Origin: Streptomyces althioticus
GTDB lineage: Bacteria > Actinomycetota > Actinomycetes > Streptomycetales > Streptomycetaceae
Assembly: GCA_014649355.1 (NCBI GenBank)
Contig: BMSW01000010.1
Coordinates: 183,321-247,320 of the forward strand
Length of the DNA: 64,000 nt
Direction of reading: 5' to 3'
Part shown: piece by piece, positions 16,360 through 24,964 of the stretch
Numbering within the stretch: position 1 is the stretch's first letter
How the letters are laid out: each line of letters opens with the position of its first letter
Position numbers and translations under genes: made by a program
Notes under the pieces: generated by a model
What the model was told of the DNA's origin: nothing
What the model saw: the letters and a program-made list of their open reading frames with translations, nothing else
Database searches by the model: none

Positions 16360-18519
16360 CTACCTGATGTAGACGAGCGCGTCCGTGGTGACGGTGGGCC
16401 GGCCGCTCGTGCCGACGATCACGATCTTCACGGTGTGCCGGGCGTTGGCCGTCCAGGTCTTCGTCCAGATCGCCTGCCGGTAGCTCGTGGCCGACGACCT
16501 CAGGTCCACCGTGGCGGCCTTGACGCCGTCGACGTACACGTACGCCTGTCCCGAACTCGACGCCCGGGAGACCACCCAGGCCGCCGAGCGGCCGGTGAAC
16601 GTCCAGCTCAGGCTGGCGCCCTTGGACGCGCTGGAGTACGACCTGCCGCCCAGGTAGCTGGTGGAGCTGCGCGAGCTCCAGGTGCCGGTGCGGACCGCCG
16701 CGCTCTCCTGGAGGATCACCGGGGTGTAGGTGGCCGCCGCGTCGCGGTAGTTGCCGGCGTAGTCGTACGCCCGCATCGACCAGGTGGACGCGGTGCCGGG
16801 CTTCGCGGTGCGGTTGGAGAGGTAGGCGGCCGCGCTGAAGGTGGCGGTCGACGGGGTGAGCAGCCGCACCTGGCGCAGTGCCTGGTCGTCGGTCGCCTTC
16901 CAGCGCAGGGTGACCGGCGCGGACCCGGTGTTGACGGTACCGGCGCGCAGGCCGAGCGTCGGCGCGGCGGTGAACACCGGTGCGGTCGTCTCCGCCACGA
17001 CGGTCAGCGCGTCCGTCGTGGAGACGGCGCCGGACTGGTGCGTGGCGCGCACGCTCACGGTGTGGCTGCCGGGGGCGAGGGTGATCCGCTTGGCGTAGCC
17101 CGCGCCCGAGGTGCCGGCGACGGACCGGCCGTCGACGAGCACGTCGTACCTCTTGATCAGCGCGGCCGGTGTGGTGGCCGACCAGCGCACCACCGGCGTG
17201 CCCTTGGTGTAGTACGTCGAGCCCTTGGCGGTCGCGTCGGTGAGGGACACGATGCGCAGCCCGTCGACCGGGCCCGCGGCCCAGGTGCGGACGGTCGGCA
17301 GCTGGGCGTAGAGGGCGTTGCCCGGGCACTGGGTGTTGAAGCCGTCGCGGTGCCCGGACACCCGGTGGAAGGTGTACTGCTCGCCCGCGGTGAAGGCGGT
17401 GCCGAAGTAGTTGGTCTGGGTCGCGCCGGCGGTGAGCTTCACCGTGCCGGCCGGGTCGGCGCCGTACTGGCCGAGCTTCCAGGCCGTCACGCGTGCCACG
17501 GCCGCCAGGGCGGCGTCGGAGGCGGCGCCGGTGATGTGCGTGCCGAGGACGGCGATGCCGGCGGACTCACGGTTGAAGCCGTAGGTGTGCGCGCCGAGGA
17601 CGGGCCGGTCGATGCCGCCCTTGCGGCCCTCGAAGACGGTGCCGCACTTGTCGACGAGGAAGTTGTAGCCGACGTCGTTCCAGCCGTTGACCTCGGTGTG
17701 GTACGCGTAGATGCCCCGCACGATCGCCGGCGACTCCGCGCAGTCGTAGTCGTTGGCGCCGTCGGTGTGGTGCACGAACACCGCCTTCACCTCGGCGTTG
17801 TACTCCGAGGGGTCGGGGCTTTTCGACTCGTCCGCGCCCCAGTCGGCACGCGAGGTGACGGGCGGCTGCGGCATCGTGGACGGCGGCGCGGTGGGTTCCG
17901 GCGACGGGGAGGGCGACGGCGACTCGTCCATGACGAACGCGGCCGGCTCGGGCGCGTCGACGCGTGTCTCGGCCTCGGTCACCACACCCGGGTCGACGAG
18001 GTTCACCTCGAGGTCCTTGGGCAGCGCGGCGGTGCTGCCGTCCTCGTGGAGGACGCGGGCCTCCACACCGTCGGAGGGCCCGACCCACAGCGGCTGGGAC
18101 GCGCCGCGCATGCCGGCCTCGACGTCCTCCGGAGGGGCCGCGTTCAGCTCCAGCGACCGCCAGGCGCCCCACTCGCCGGACTCCAGGCCACGGGTGCGCA
18201 CCTGCGCGGTGCCCTCCAGCGGCTTCAGCGCACCGCTCCAGGAGACGCCGACCAGCGAGAACTGCTCGGTCTCCGTGCGGGGCAGCTTGCGCTCGCCGGC
18301 CGCGGTGCCCTTCAGGGTCAGACCGTAGACCTCGACCGGCCGCCGCTCCTGTCCGGGTGAGCCGGGATCCGACGGGCTGGCCGTGGCGTACGTGACGACG
18401 CCCCCTCCGCCGATCAGTACGGCGCCGAGCGTCAGCCACGCCCGGCGTCTCATGCTCAACGGTCTGTACGCGTGCGACACGGCACGCCGCCGGCTGTGAC
18501 GGCTCAAAAGGATCCCCAC
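16360..18519 (-). CDS. Secreted N-acetylmuramoyl-L-alanine amidase (PGRP/amidase_2) with C-terminal beta domains
   Basis: 719 aa from GTG 18519; ATG codons slightly downstream (MRRRAWLTLG) could also start it. An Arg-rich signal peptide (RRRAWLTLGAVLIGGGGVV) targets it outside. After a beta-rich N-terminal region and a Ser/Pro linker comes the amidase_2/PGRP domain. It has SRADWGADES, AVFVHHTDGAND (zinc His about 250), YNFLVDKCGTVFEGRKGGID and HRVSGHRDGFNTQCPG (second zinc His and Cys, about 380-390). The C-terminal 320 residues are Ig-like and jelly-roll modules (SRASSSGQAYVYVDGVKAAT, AIWTKTWTANARHTVKIVI), probably for wall binding. The enzyme cleaves the lactyl-alanine amide bond of peptidoglycan. 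Confidence 0.88.
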   Translation of the reverse strand: MGILLSRHSRRRAVSHAYRPLSMRRRAWLTLGAVLIGGGGVVTYATASPSDPGSPGQERRPVEVYGLTLKGTAAGERKLPRTETEQFSLVGVSWSGALKPLEGTAQVRTRGLESGEWGAWRSLELNAAPPEDVEAGMRGASQPLWVGPSDGVEARVLHEDGSTAALPKDLEVNLVDPGVVTEAETRVDAPEPAAFVMDESPSPSPSPEPTAPPSTMPQPPVTSRADWGADESKSPDPSEYNAEVKAVFVHHTDGANDYDCAESPAIVRGIYAYHTEVNGWNDVGYNFLVDKCGTVFEGRKGGIDRPVLGAHTYGFNRESAGIAVLGTHITGAASDAALAAVARVTAWKLGQYGADPAGTVKLTAGATQTNYFGTAFTAGEQYTFHRVSGHRDGFNTQCPGNALYAQLPTVRTWAAGPVDGLRIVSLTDATAKGSTYYTKGTPVVRWSATTPAALIKRYDVLVDGRSVAGTSGAGYAKRITLAPGSHTVSVRATHQSGAVSTTDALTVVAETTAPVFTAAPTLGLRAGTVNTGSAPVTLRWKATDDQALRQVRLLTPSTATFSAAAYLSNRTAKPGTASTWSMRAYDYAGNYRDAAATYTPVILQESAAVRTGTWSSRSSTSYLGGRSYSSASKGASLSWTFTGRSAAWVVSRASSSGQAYVYVDGVKAATVDLRSSATSYRQAIWTKTWTANARHTVKIVIVGTSGRPTVTTDALVYIR

Positions 18520-18675
18520 CCTGAGAAGCGGCCCGGAGGACGGGCCGACGGAAGCAACGGCGTCGCACGGGACTCGTCCGCCTCGTGCGACGCCTCACCT
18601 GTCCAGCGCCGACCGGACGCCGAACGTCACAGGGTGGGGTGGTGATGTGGATCACTTCGCGATGCCGGAGGGGCC

Positions 18676-18939
18676 TCAGCCCCGGCGCCCGAACTGTTCC
18701 TCCAGGACCGACAGCCGGCGCCAGTACTCGTCCTCGTCGATCTCGCCGGAGGCGAAGCGGCGGCCCAGGACGGCGAGCGGCGAGTCGTCGCGGGCGGCGG
18801 GTCCGTGCGGGCCGCGGCCGCGCCACCCCGTGCGGCGCAGCAGGGTGATGCCGAGCCCCACGACCAGGGCCCAGAACAGGGGGAAGAGAAGGATCCACGG
18901 GCCGGGCCCGCCGTCACCGAAGTGCGCCAGGGTCTGCAT
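18676..18939 (-). CDS. SHOCT-domain small membrane protein
   Basis: 87 aa, ATG at 18939 with GAGGAG upstream. One transmembrane helix (PWILLFPLFWALVVGLGITL) is followed by a basic linker and a C-terminal SHOCT motif (PLAVLGRRFASGEIDEDEYW, ending RRLSVLEEQF). SHOCT segments are short oligomerisation or protein-binding helices found at the ends of many actinobacterial proteins. It lies between the amidase and the F420/PPOX gene on the same strand. The role is unknown. Confidence 0.85.
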   Translation of the reverse strand: MQTLAHFGDGGPGPWILLFPLFWALVVGLGITLLRRTGWRGRGPHGPAARDDSPLAVLGRRFASGEIDEDEYWRRLSVLEEQFGRRG

Positions 18940-19095
18940 GATCGTTCAGCTCCTCGGGTGCGGTGTCTCGTCGCCCCTCGGCGACACTTCGAGACTCGCT
19001 CCGGGAGGGGGGTCAGGTCGTCGTGCGGCCGGCGACACCTCGCGTACCGCCCGGGGAGTACGCGGGCGGTACGCGGGTGCTCCGGCGGCCGTCGC

Positions 19096-19515
19096 TCAGC
19101 CGGTCTGGTCGTTGTCCTTCAGCGCGCCCCAGCCGTGCCACCGCTCGACCTCGACCCAGGCGCTGACGCGAGGGCGCTCACGGTTCGGGTACGCGTCGCC
19201 GCCGTAGTGACGGGAGAGGCGGTCGATGTCGGCGAGGCCCTCGTCGTCGCGCATCTCGGCGACGCGGCCGATCAGGGTGACGTGGGTGTACCAGTTGTCG
19301 GAGTCGAGGACGGTGAGGGTGACGCGCGGGTCGTTGCGCAGATGGCGCAGGCGGACCCGGCCCTCGTCCAGGTTGATCAGGACGCGGCCGTCCTCCCAGA
19401 GGTACCAGGTGGGGGTGGAGACGGGCGAGCCGTCGGAGCGGAGGGTGGCCATCACGCACGGGTTGGGCTTGCGCAGCAGTTCCTGGGCCTCGGGAGGCAG
19501 TGGGGGCTTGGACAC
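19096..19515 (-). CDS. PPOX-class F420-dependent oxidoreductase (split beta-barrel)
   Basis: 139 aa from GTG 19515 with GAGGAG upstream. It is a pyridoxamine-phosphate-oxidase-like split barrel. The N terminus PPEAQELLRKPNPCVMATLR, then DGSPVSTPTWYLWEDGRVLI and RVRLRHLRNDPRVTLTVLDS, form the FMN/F420-binding face. This arrangement is typical of Rv1155-like F420-binding reductases of actinobacteria. The substrate is unknown. It lies 45 bp downstream of the HIBADH-family gene on the same strand, suggesting co-transcription. Confidence 0.85.
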   Translation of the reverse strand: MSKPPLPPEAQELLRKPNPCVMATLRSDGSPVSTPTWYLWEDGRVLINLDEGRVRLRHLRNDPRVTLTVLDSDNWYTHVTLIGRVAEMRDDEGLADIDRLSRHYGGDAYPNRERPRVSAWVEVERWHGWGALKDNDQTG

Positions 19516-19560
19516 GTGAACTCCTCGCTGTAGGGGGGTTGAGGGAGTCTGTGAGGGTGG

Positions 19561-20457
19561 TCAGGTGGCGGACGGGGGCCCGTCGTCGAAGCTCGCGTGG
19601 TAGGCGGCCGCCATGTCCTCGTCGCCGTGGCCCTGGGCCGCGGCCCGCTCCAGACGGCGGGCGCTCGCGGCGGCCACGTCGAGGCGGGCGCCGTGGCGCT
19701 CCCCGGCCCGCACGATGAGCCCCGCGTCCTTGGCGGCGGTCGTCACCGCGAACTGGGCCGGGGACAGCCGCTCCTCGAGGATCAGCTGCGCCTTGGCGTG
19801 CAGATAGCCCATGTCGAGCGGTCCGCCGGCGATGAGGCCGAAGAAGTCGTCCGGACGGACGTCCAGGACACGGGCCAGGGCCAGCGTCTCGCCCGCTGCG
19901 GCGGTGGCCGCGAGGACCCAGCTGTTGGCGACGAGCTTCAGCCGGGTGGCGGACGCCTCCGCACCGTCCTCGCCGGTCCAGACGGTGCGGGCGCCCACCG
20001 CGTCGAACACCGGGGTCACCGCGTCCCGGCCCTCGGCGGGACCGGCGGCGAGCACCGTGAGCTGCCCGTCCTCCGCGGGCTTGCGGGTGCCGAGCACAGG
20101 AGAGTCGTAGAAGCGCAGGCCGTGGTCGCGGGCGAAGGCGGCCATCCCGGCGACGTCCTCGATGCCGCTGGTGGTGCACTGCGCCCAGACGGCTCCGGGC
20201 GGCAGAGCCGGGGCGGCGGCGCGCATCGTCTCCAGGGTGACGGGGCCGTCGTACAGCATGGTGAGGACGACGTCGGCGGACTCGACCGCCTCGGCGGGAG
20301 TGACGGCGACGTGGGCGCCGTCCGGGGCGAGCGCGTCGGCCTTGGCGCGGGTGCGGTTCCACACGCGGACGGTGTGTCCCGCCCTCAGGAGGTTGCGGGC
20401 CATCGCGGCGCCCATGATGCCGGTGCCCAGGACGCTGACGGTGAGCGTGTCGGTCAT
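19561..20457 (-). CDS. NAD(P)-dependent dehydrogenase, 3-hydroxyisobutyrate dehydrogenase family
   Basis: 298 aa, ATG 20457. The N-terminal Rossmann domain has VSVLGTGIMGAAMARNLLRA and VWNRTRAKADAL. The substrate motif DSPVLGTRKPAEDGQL replaces the family's DAPVSGG consensus. The catalytic lysine lies in RLKLVANSWVLAATAAAGET, and the helical C-terminal domain ends KDAGLIVRAGERHG. Members oxidise 3-hydroxyisobutyrate, tartronate semialdehyde or related beta-hydroxyacids, or reduce succinic semialdehyde. The changed substrate loop argues against confident assignment to valine catabolism. The gene is 32 bp downstream of a ROK regulator on the same strand, which may control it. Confidence 0.85.
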   Translation of the reverse strand: MTDTLTVSVLGTGIMGAAMARNLLRAGHTVRVWNRTRAKADALAPDGAHVAVTPAEAVESADVVLTMLYDGPVTLETMRAAAPALPPGAVWAQCTTSGIEDVAGMAAFARDHGLRFYDSPVLGTRKPAEDGQLTVLAAGPAEGRDAVTPVFDAVGARTVWTGEDGAEASATRLKLVANSWVLAATAAAGETLALARVLDVRPDDFFGLIAGGPLDMGYLHAKAQLILEERLSPAQFAVTTAAKDAGLIVRAGERHGARLDVAAASARRLERAAAQGHGDEDMAAAYHASFDDGPPSAT

Positions 20458-20489
20458 TCGGTCGGCCTTCTGTCGAGCGGTCGTCGTGC

Positions 20490-21728
20490 TTACGCCAGTG
20501 CCCCCAGAGGATCGTCCAGCACCGGCTGCCAGGCCAGCTCCGCCGCGCCGACCAGACTGTTGTGGTCCAGCGTGCAGGCGAGGATCGGCACCCCGCCACT
20601 GCGGCCCCACAGGCTGCGGTCGGCAACGACGGCCCGCAGCCGGTCGGGGTCGGCCTCCAGGAGGGTGCGGTGCAGGCCGCCGAGGATGATCCGGTCGGGG
20701 TTGAGGATGTTGACCAGTCCGGCGAGTCCGAGGCCGAGCCGGTCGATGAGCTGTTCGGTGGCGGTGCGGACCCGCGGGTCGTCGTACCGGCCGCGGATCA
20801 GCTCGTCGGCCTGCCGTAGCAGTGACATCACGGGGCCCGGGTCGCGGCCGGCCGCGGTGAGCAGGGCCAGCGGGTCCGCCTCGACGTCGAGACAGCCCCG
20901 GCTGCCGCAGTGGCAGGGCCGTCCGTCGGGGTTGACCGCGAGGTGCCCGACCTCCAGGGCGAGTCCCGAACTTCCCGTGTGCAGACGGCCGTCGAGGACC
21001 AGCGCGCCGCCGACGCCGCGGTGCCCCGTGGCCACGCACAGCAGGTCGCGGGAGCCCCGCCCGGCGCCGTGCCGGTGTTCGGCGAGCGCGGCGAGGTTGA
21101 CGTCGTTGGCGGCGAACGCGGGCCCGTCGAGGCCGGCGGCGCGCACCTGTTCGGCGAAGATCTCCCGCACCGGGGCGCCCGCGGGCCAGGCCAGGTGCAG
21201 CGGGTTGAGCGCCAGCCCTTCCGGTTCGGCGACCGCCGACGGCACGGCGAGCCCGGCGCCCACGCAGCGCCGTCCGGTCTCCCGCAGCAGTTCCGCGCCG
21301 GCCGCGACGACGGAGCCGAGCACCTTCGCCGGGTCCGGGTCGACGACCTCGCGGCCGGGCGCGGTGGCGACGATCCGGCCCCCGAGCCCGACCAGGGCGG
21401 CGCGGAAGCCGTCGGCGTGGATCTGCGCGGCGAGCGCCACGGGACCGTCCTCGGCGACGGACAGCCGGTGCGAGGGGCGTCCCTGGGAGCCGGCGGCCGC
21501 GCCGGGCCGGGCGTCCACGCGGATCAGTCCGAGCGCCTCCAGCTCGGCGGCCACCGCGCCGGCCGTGGCGCGGGTGACGCCGAGCTCCGCGGTGAGCACG
21601 GCGCGGGTCGGGGCGCGTCCGGTGTGCACCAGCTCCAGCGCGGGTCCGAGCGCCCCGCGCCCCCGGTCGAGCCGCGTCCTCGAGGTGGTCCCTTCCCCCG
21701 CCGGCCGGGGGTCCGCCTTCCCGCTCAT
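20490..21728 (-). CDS. ROK-family transcriptional regulator (NagC/XylR type)
   Basis: 412 aa from ATG 21728 (MSGKADP); the frame continues upstream but without homology. The N-terminal winged HTH (LELVHTGRAPTRAVLTAELG, VTRATAGAVAAELEALGLIR) is fused to a ROK domain. That domain has FAANDVNLAALAEHRHGAG, VGGALVLDGRLHTGSSGLAL, the zinc motif CHCGSRGCLDVEA and a final VNILNPDRIILGG. ROK repressors usually respond to sugars. The two downstream oxidoreductase genes lie in the same orientation and could be its regulon. It is divergent from the RlmG-like gene, with 158 bp between start codons. Confidence 0.88.
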   Translation of the reverse strand: MSGKADPRPAGEGTTSRTRLDRGRGALGPALELVHTGRAPTRAVLTAELGVTRATAGAVAAELEALGLIRVDARPGAAAGSQGRPSHRLSVAEDGPVALAAQIHADGFRAALVGLGGRIVATAPGREVVDPDPAKVLGSVVAAGAELLRETGRRCVGAGLAVPSAVAEPEGLALNPLHLAWPAGAPVREIFAEQVRAAGLDGPAFAANDVNLAALAEHRHGAGRGSRDLLCVATGHRGVGGALVLDGRLHTGSSGLALEVGHLAVNPDGRPCHCGSRGCLDVEADPLALLTAAGRDPGPVMSLLRQADELIRGRYDDPRVRTATEQLIDRLGLGLAGLVNILNPDRIILGGLHRTLLEADPDRLRAVVADRSLWGRSGGVPILACTLDHNSLVGAAELAWQPVLDDPLGALA

Positions 21729-21886
21729 GGGGGCGAGTCTCCCATGATCCGCAACGCTCGCGGACGACAGGCCGCCCACGGGCGGGGCCCGGCGGGGTGC
21801 GCGGGGCGTACGAGGTGTGTGCCCCCGGCGTCCGCGCCAGTGCGCCGCGCCGGGCGGGTCCGGGGCTCGGCTAGCCTGGCCGCACG

Positions 21887-23032
21887 ATGAACGACCGTAT
21901 GACGACCCCCTGGGGCGAGCCGGTGCTGTCCCGCTTCCCCGAGGACCCGCGGGACAGGCTGCGCGCCTGGGACGCCTCCGACGAGTATCTCCTCCGGCAT
22001 CTCGCCGAGCGGCAGCCGCCGTTGTCCGGGGCGGTCGTGGTGGTCGGCGACCGGTGGGGCGCGCTGGTCACGGCGCTCGCCGCGCACCGGCCGACGCAGA
22101 TCACCGACTCCTGGCTCGGTCAGGAGGCCACCCGCGCCAACCTCGCCCGCAACGGCGTCGAACCGGGCACGGTCCGGCTGCTGACCACGCGGGACGCCCC
22201 GCCGGAGCGGACCGACGTGCTGCTGGTGCGGGTGCCGAAGAGCCTGGCGCTGCTGGAGGATCAGCTGCTGCGGCTGGCGCCGTCGGTGCACGCGGACACG
22301 GTCGTGGTCGGCACGGGCATGGTGAAGGAGATCCACACTTCGACGCTGAAGCTGTTCGAGCGGATCCTCGGTCCGACGCGCACCTCCCTGGCGGAGAAGA
22401 AGGCCCGGCTGATCTTCTGCACGCCGGACCCGTCCCTGGTCCGCCCGCCGAACCCGTGGCCGTACCGCTACACGCTGCCCGGGGACGTCGGTCCGGTGTC
22501 GGGCCGCACGGTCGTCAACCACGCCGGGGTGTTCTGCGCGGACCGGCTGGACATCGGCACCCGCTTCTTCCTGCGTCATCTGCCTGCCGGCGGGGGCGGC
22601 GGCCGGGTGGTGGACCTGGGCTGCGGCAACGGCGTCGTGGGGACGGCGATGGCGCTGGCCGACCCGAAGGCCGAGGTGCTGTTCGTGGACGAGTCCTTCC
22701 AGGCGGTGGCGTCGGCGCAGGACACCTACCGGGCGAACGACGTGAGCGGGCACGCGGAGTTCCGGGTCGGCGACGGTCTGACGGGCGTCCCGTCCGGCAG
22801 CGTCGACCTGGTCCTCAACAACCCGCCCTTCCACTCCCACCAGGCGACCACGGACGCCACGGCCTGGCGCATGTTCACCGGCGCCCGCCGCACCCTGCGC
22901 CCGGGCGGCGAGCTGTGGGTGGTCGGCAACCGGCACCTCGGTTACCACGTGAAGCTGCGCCGTCTCTTCGGCAACAGCGAGGTGGTGGCGTCGGACCCGA
23001 AGTTCGTGGTGCTGAAGGCCGTACGCCGGTAG
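21887..23032 (+). CDS. rlmG: Ribosomal RNA guanine-N2 methyltransferase, RlmG/RsmC type
   Basis: 381 aa, ATG 21887, close to the 378 aa of E. coli RlmG. The N-terminal pseudo-methyltransferase domain contains RLRAWDASDEYLLRHL. The C-terminal class I domain has NHAGVFCADRLDIGTRFFL, motif I VVDLGCGNGVVG (about 243) and the target-base motif NNPPFH (about 311). RlmG methylates G1835 of 23S rRNA and RsmC G1207 of 16S rRNA, using SAM. The two-domain layout and length favour this pair, with RlmG the closer. A TAGCCT box at 21872-21877 sits nine bases before the ATG, suggesting a leaderless or very short leader. Confidence 0.85.
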   Translation: MNDRMTTPWGEPVLSRFPEDPRDRLRAWDASDEYLLRHLAERQPPLSGAVVVVGDRWGALVTALAAHRPTQITDSWLGQEATRANLARNGVEPGTVRLLTTRDAPPERTDVLLVRVPKSLALLEDQLLRLAPSVHADTVVVGTGMVKEIHTSTLKLFERILGPTRTSLAEKKARLIFCTPDPSLVRPPNPWPYRYTLPGDVGPVSGRTVVNHAGVFCADRLDIGTRFFLRHLPAGGGGGRVVDLGCGNGVVGTAMALADPKAEVLFVDESFQAVASAQDTYRANDVSGHAEFRVGDGLTGVPSGSVDLVLNNPPFHSHQATTDATAWRMFTGARRTLRPGGELWVVGNRHLGYHVKLRRLFGNSEVVASDPKFVVLKAVRR

Positions 23033-23122
23033 GGCCTGGCAGGCCCGCCGTCCGCCGGAAGGCCGGTCCCGCTCCCCCTGCCTAAGCTGGCAGGAGGACA
23101 CGCGCCGGCCGAGGAGGCTGCG

Positions 23123-24961
23123 ATGGACGGGACGACCAACCGGCCGGGCGACGGATCCGGCGCACGGCGGTACATGCCCATCGCCGACCACGGGCTGATC
23201 GGCGACCTGCGCAGCGTGGCGCTGGTGGCGACGGACGGCACCATCGACTGGTACTGCGCGCCGTGCTTCGACGCGCCGAGCGTGTTCGCCGCGCTGCTGG
23301 ACGCCGACCGGGGCGGCTGTTTCGAGCTGGGGGCGGCCGTGCCGGCGCGCACCAAGCAGTTCTACTTCCCCGACACGAACGTGCTGATCACCCGGTACTT
23401 CACGGAGGACGGCGTCGGCGAGGTGCAGGACTTCATGCCGGTGTCGGGCGAGTCGGTGGAGGAGGGCCGGCACCGGCTGATCCGGCGGGTGCTGTGCGTG
23501 CGCGGGTCGCTCCCGTTCCGCGCGCGGGTGGCGCCGCGGTTCGGCTACGCGGCGCTGCCGCACACGCTGCGCGTCACCGGGGACGTCGCCGTCTTCGAGT
23601 CGGACGCGCTGGACCTGGCCCTGACCGCCACGGCCCCGCTGGAGCAGGACGGGGTCGACGTGCGGTCCGAGTTCAAGCTGGCCGAGGGTGAGACGGCGGT
23701 GTTCGCGCTGGACCAGGTCGGCGGCGAGCTGGCGCCGCGCGGCTGCGCCCACGAGGAGGCGGAGCGGGAGTTCGCCGCGACGGTGCGTTACTGGCGGGAC
23801 TGGCTCTCCTCGTCCCGGTACCGGGGGCGCTGGCGGGAGATGGTGCACCGCTCGGCGCTCACGCTGAAGCTGCTCACGTACGCGCCCACGGGGGCGATCG
23901 TCGCCGCACCCACGACGAGCCTGCCGGAGGAGTTCGGCGGTGAACGCAACTGGGACTACCGGTACATGTGGGTGCGCGACGCGGCGTTCTGCGTGTACGC
24001 CATGCTGCGGCTGGGCTTCACCGAGGAGGCGGAGGCGTTCATGGCGTTCGTCTCCCGGCACATCAGCCCCGGCGACGGCAAACCGTCGGGCCCGCTCCAG
24101 ATCATGTACGGCATCGACGGCCGCACCGACCTGCCCGAGCGGACGCTGGACCACTTGGAGGGCCACCGCGGCTCCTGTCCGGTCCGGGTCGGCAACGCGG
24201 CGGCCGACCAGCTGCAACTGGACGTGTACGGCGCGCTGATCGATTCGATCTACCTGTACGACAAGTGGGCCGAGCCGATCTCCAGCGAGCAGTGGGAGCA
24301 TGTGACGGCGCTGGTCGAGTGGGTGTGCGCGAACTGGGACCAGCCCGACGAGGGCATCTGGGAGACGCGGGGCGGGCGGAAGAACTTCCTGTACTCGCGG
24401 CTGATGTGCTGGGTGGCGATCGAGCGCGGCGTCCGCATGGCCCGCCGCCGCGGCCTGCCCGCGAACCTGCCGCACTGGATGTACTGCCGGGACACGATCT
24501 ACCGGCGGATCATGACCGAGTGCTGGTCGGACGAGTTGCGGGCGTTCGTCCAGCACGAGGGCGGCGAGGTGCTGGACGCGGCGCTGCTGATGATGCCGCT
24601 GTCGAAGTTCATCGCGCCGAAGGACCCCCGGTGGCTGTCCACGCTGGACTGTCTGACCCGTGAGCTGGTGTCCGACTCGCTGGTCTACCGCTACGACCCG
24701 CAGGTGAGCCCCGACGGCCTGCACGGGGAGGAGGGCACGTTCTCCATCTGCTCGTTCTGGTACGTCGAGGCCCTCACCCGCGCCGGCCGCCTGGACGAGG
24801 CCCGTCTGGCCTTCGAGAAGATGCTCACCTACGGCAACCATCTCGGCCTCTACGCCGAGGAGATCGGCCACACCGGCCATCAGCAGGGCAACTTCCCCCA
24901 GGCTTTCACCCATCTCGCGCTGATCAGCGCGGCGTACAACCTGGACCGGGCGCTGGGCTGA
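23123..24961 (+). CDS. Glycoside hydrolase family 15 (glucoamylase/trehalase-like)
   Basis: 612 aa, ATG 23123 with GAGGAGG upstream. The N-terminal beta-sandwich begins YMPIADHGLIGDLRSVALVA and DGTIDWYC. The (alpha/alpha)6 barrel carries APTTSLPEEFGGERNWDYRY, MWVRDAAF, the general acid Glu in GIWETRGGRKNF (about 413) and the general base in HLGLYAEEIG (about 579). No signal peptide is present, so it should be cytosolic. Actinobacterial proteins of this layout include the trehalases of mycobacteria; trehalose or a related alpha-glucoside is the likely substrate. Its stop is 3 bp from that of the convergent copper-related gene. Confidence 0.9.
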   Translation: MDGTTNRPGDGSGARRYMPIADHGLIGDLRSVALVATDGTIDWYCAPCFDAPSVFAALLDADRGGCFELGAAVPARTKQFYFPDTNVLITRYFTEDGVGEVQDFMPVSGESVEEGRHRLIRRVLCVRGSLPFRARVAPRFGYAALPHTLRVTGDVAVFESDALDLALTATAPLEQDGVDVRSEFKLAEGETAVFALDQVGGELAPRGCAHEEAEREFAATVRYWRDWLSSSRYRGRWREMVHRSALTLKLLTYAPTGAIVAAPTTSLPEEFGGERNWDYRYMWVRDAAFCVYAMLRLGFTEEAEAFMAFVSRHISPGDGKPSGPLQIMYGIDGRTDLPERTLDHLEGHRGSCPVRVGNAAADQLQLDVYGALIDSIYLYDKWAEPISSEQWEHVTALVEWVCANWDQPDEGIWETRGGRKNFLYSRLMCWVAIERGVRMARRRGLPANLPHWMYCRDTIYRRIMTECWSDELRAFVQHEGGEVLDAALLMMPLSKFIAPKDPRWLSTLDCLTRELVSDSLVYRYDPQVSPDGLHGEEGTFSICSFWYVEALTRAGRLDEARLAFEKMLTYGNHLGLYAEEIGHTGHQQGNFPQAFTHLALISAAYNLDRALG

Positions 24962-24964
24962 CCG

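Noticed and set aside
21725..24913. A 1062-aa minus-strand protein
   Set aside because: It is fully antisense to the RlmG-like and GH15 genes and is a GC-driven shadow.
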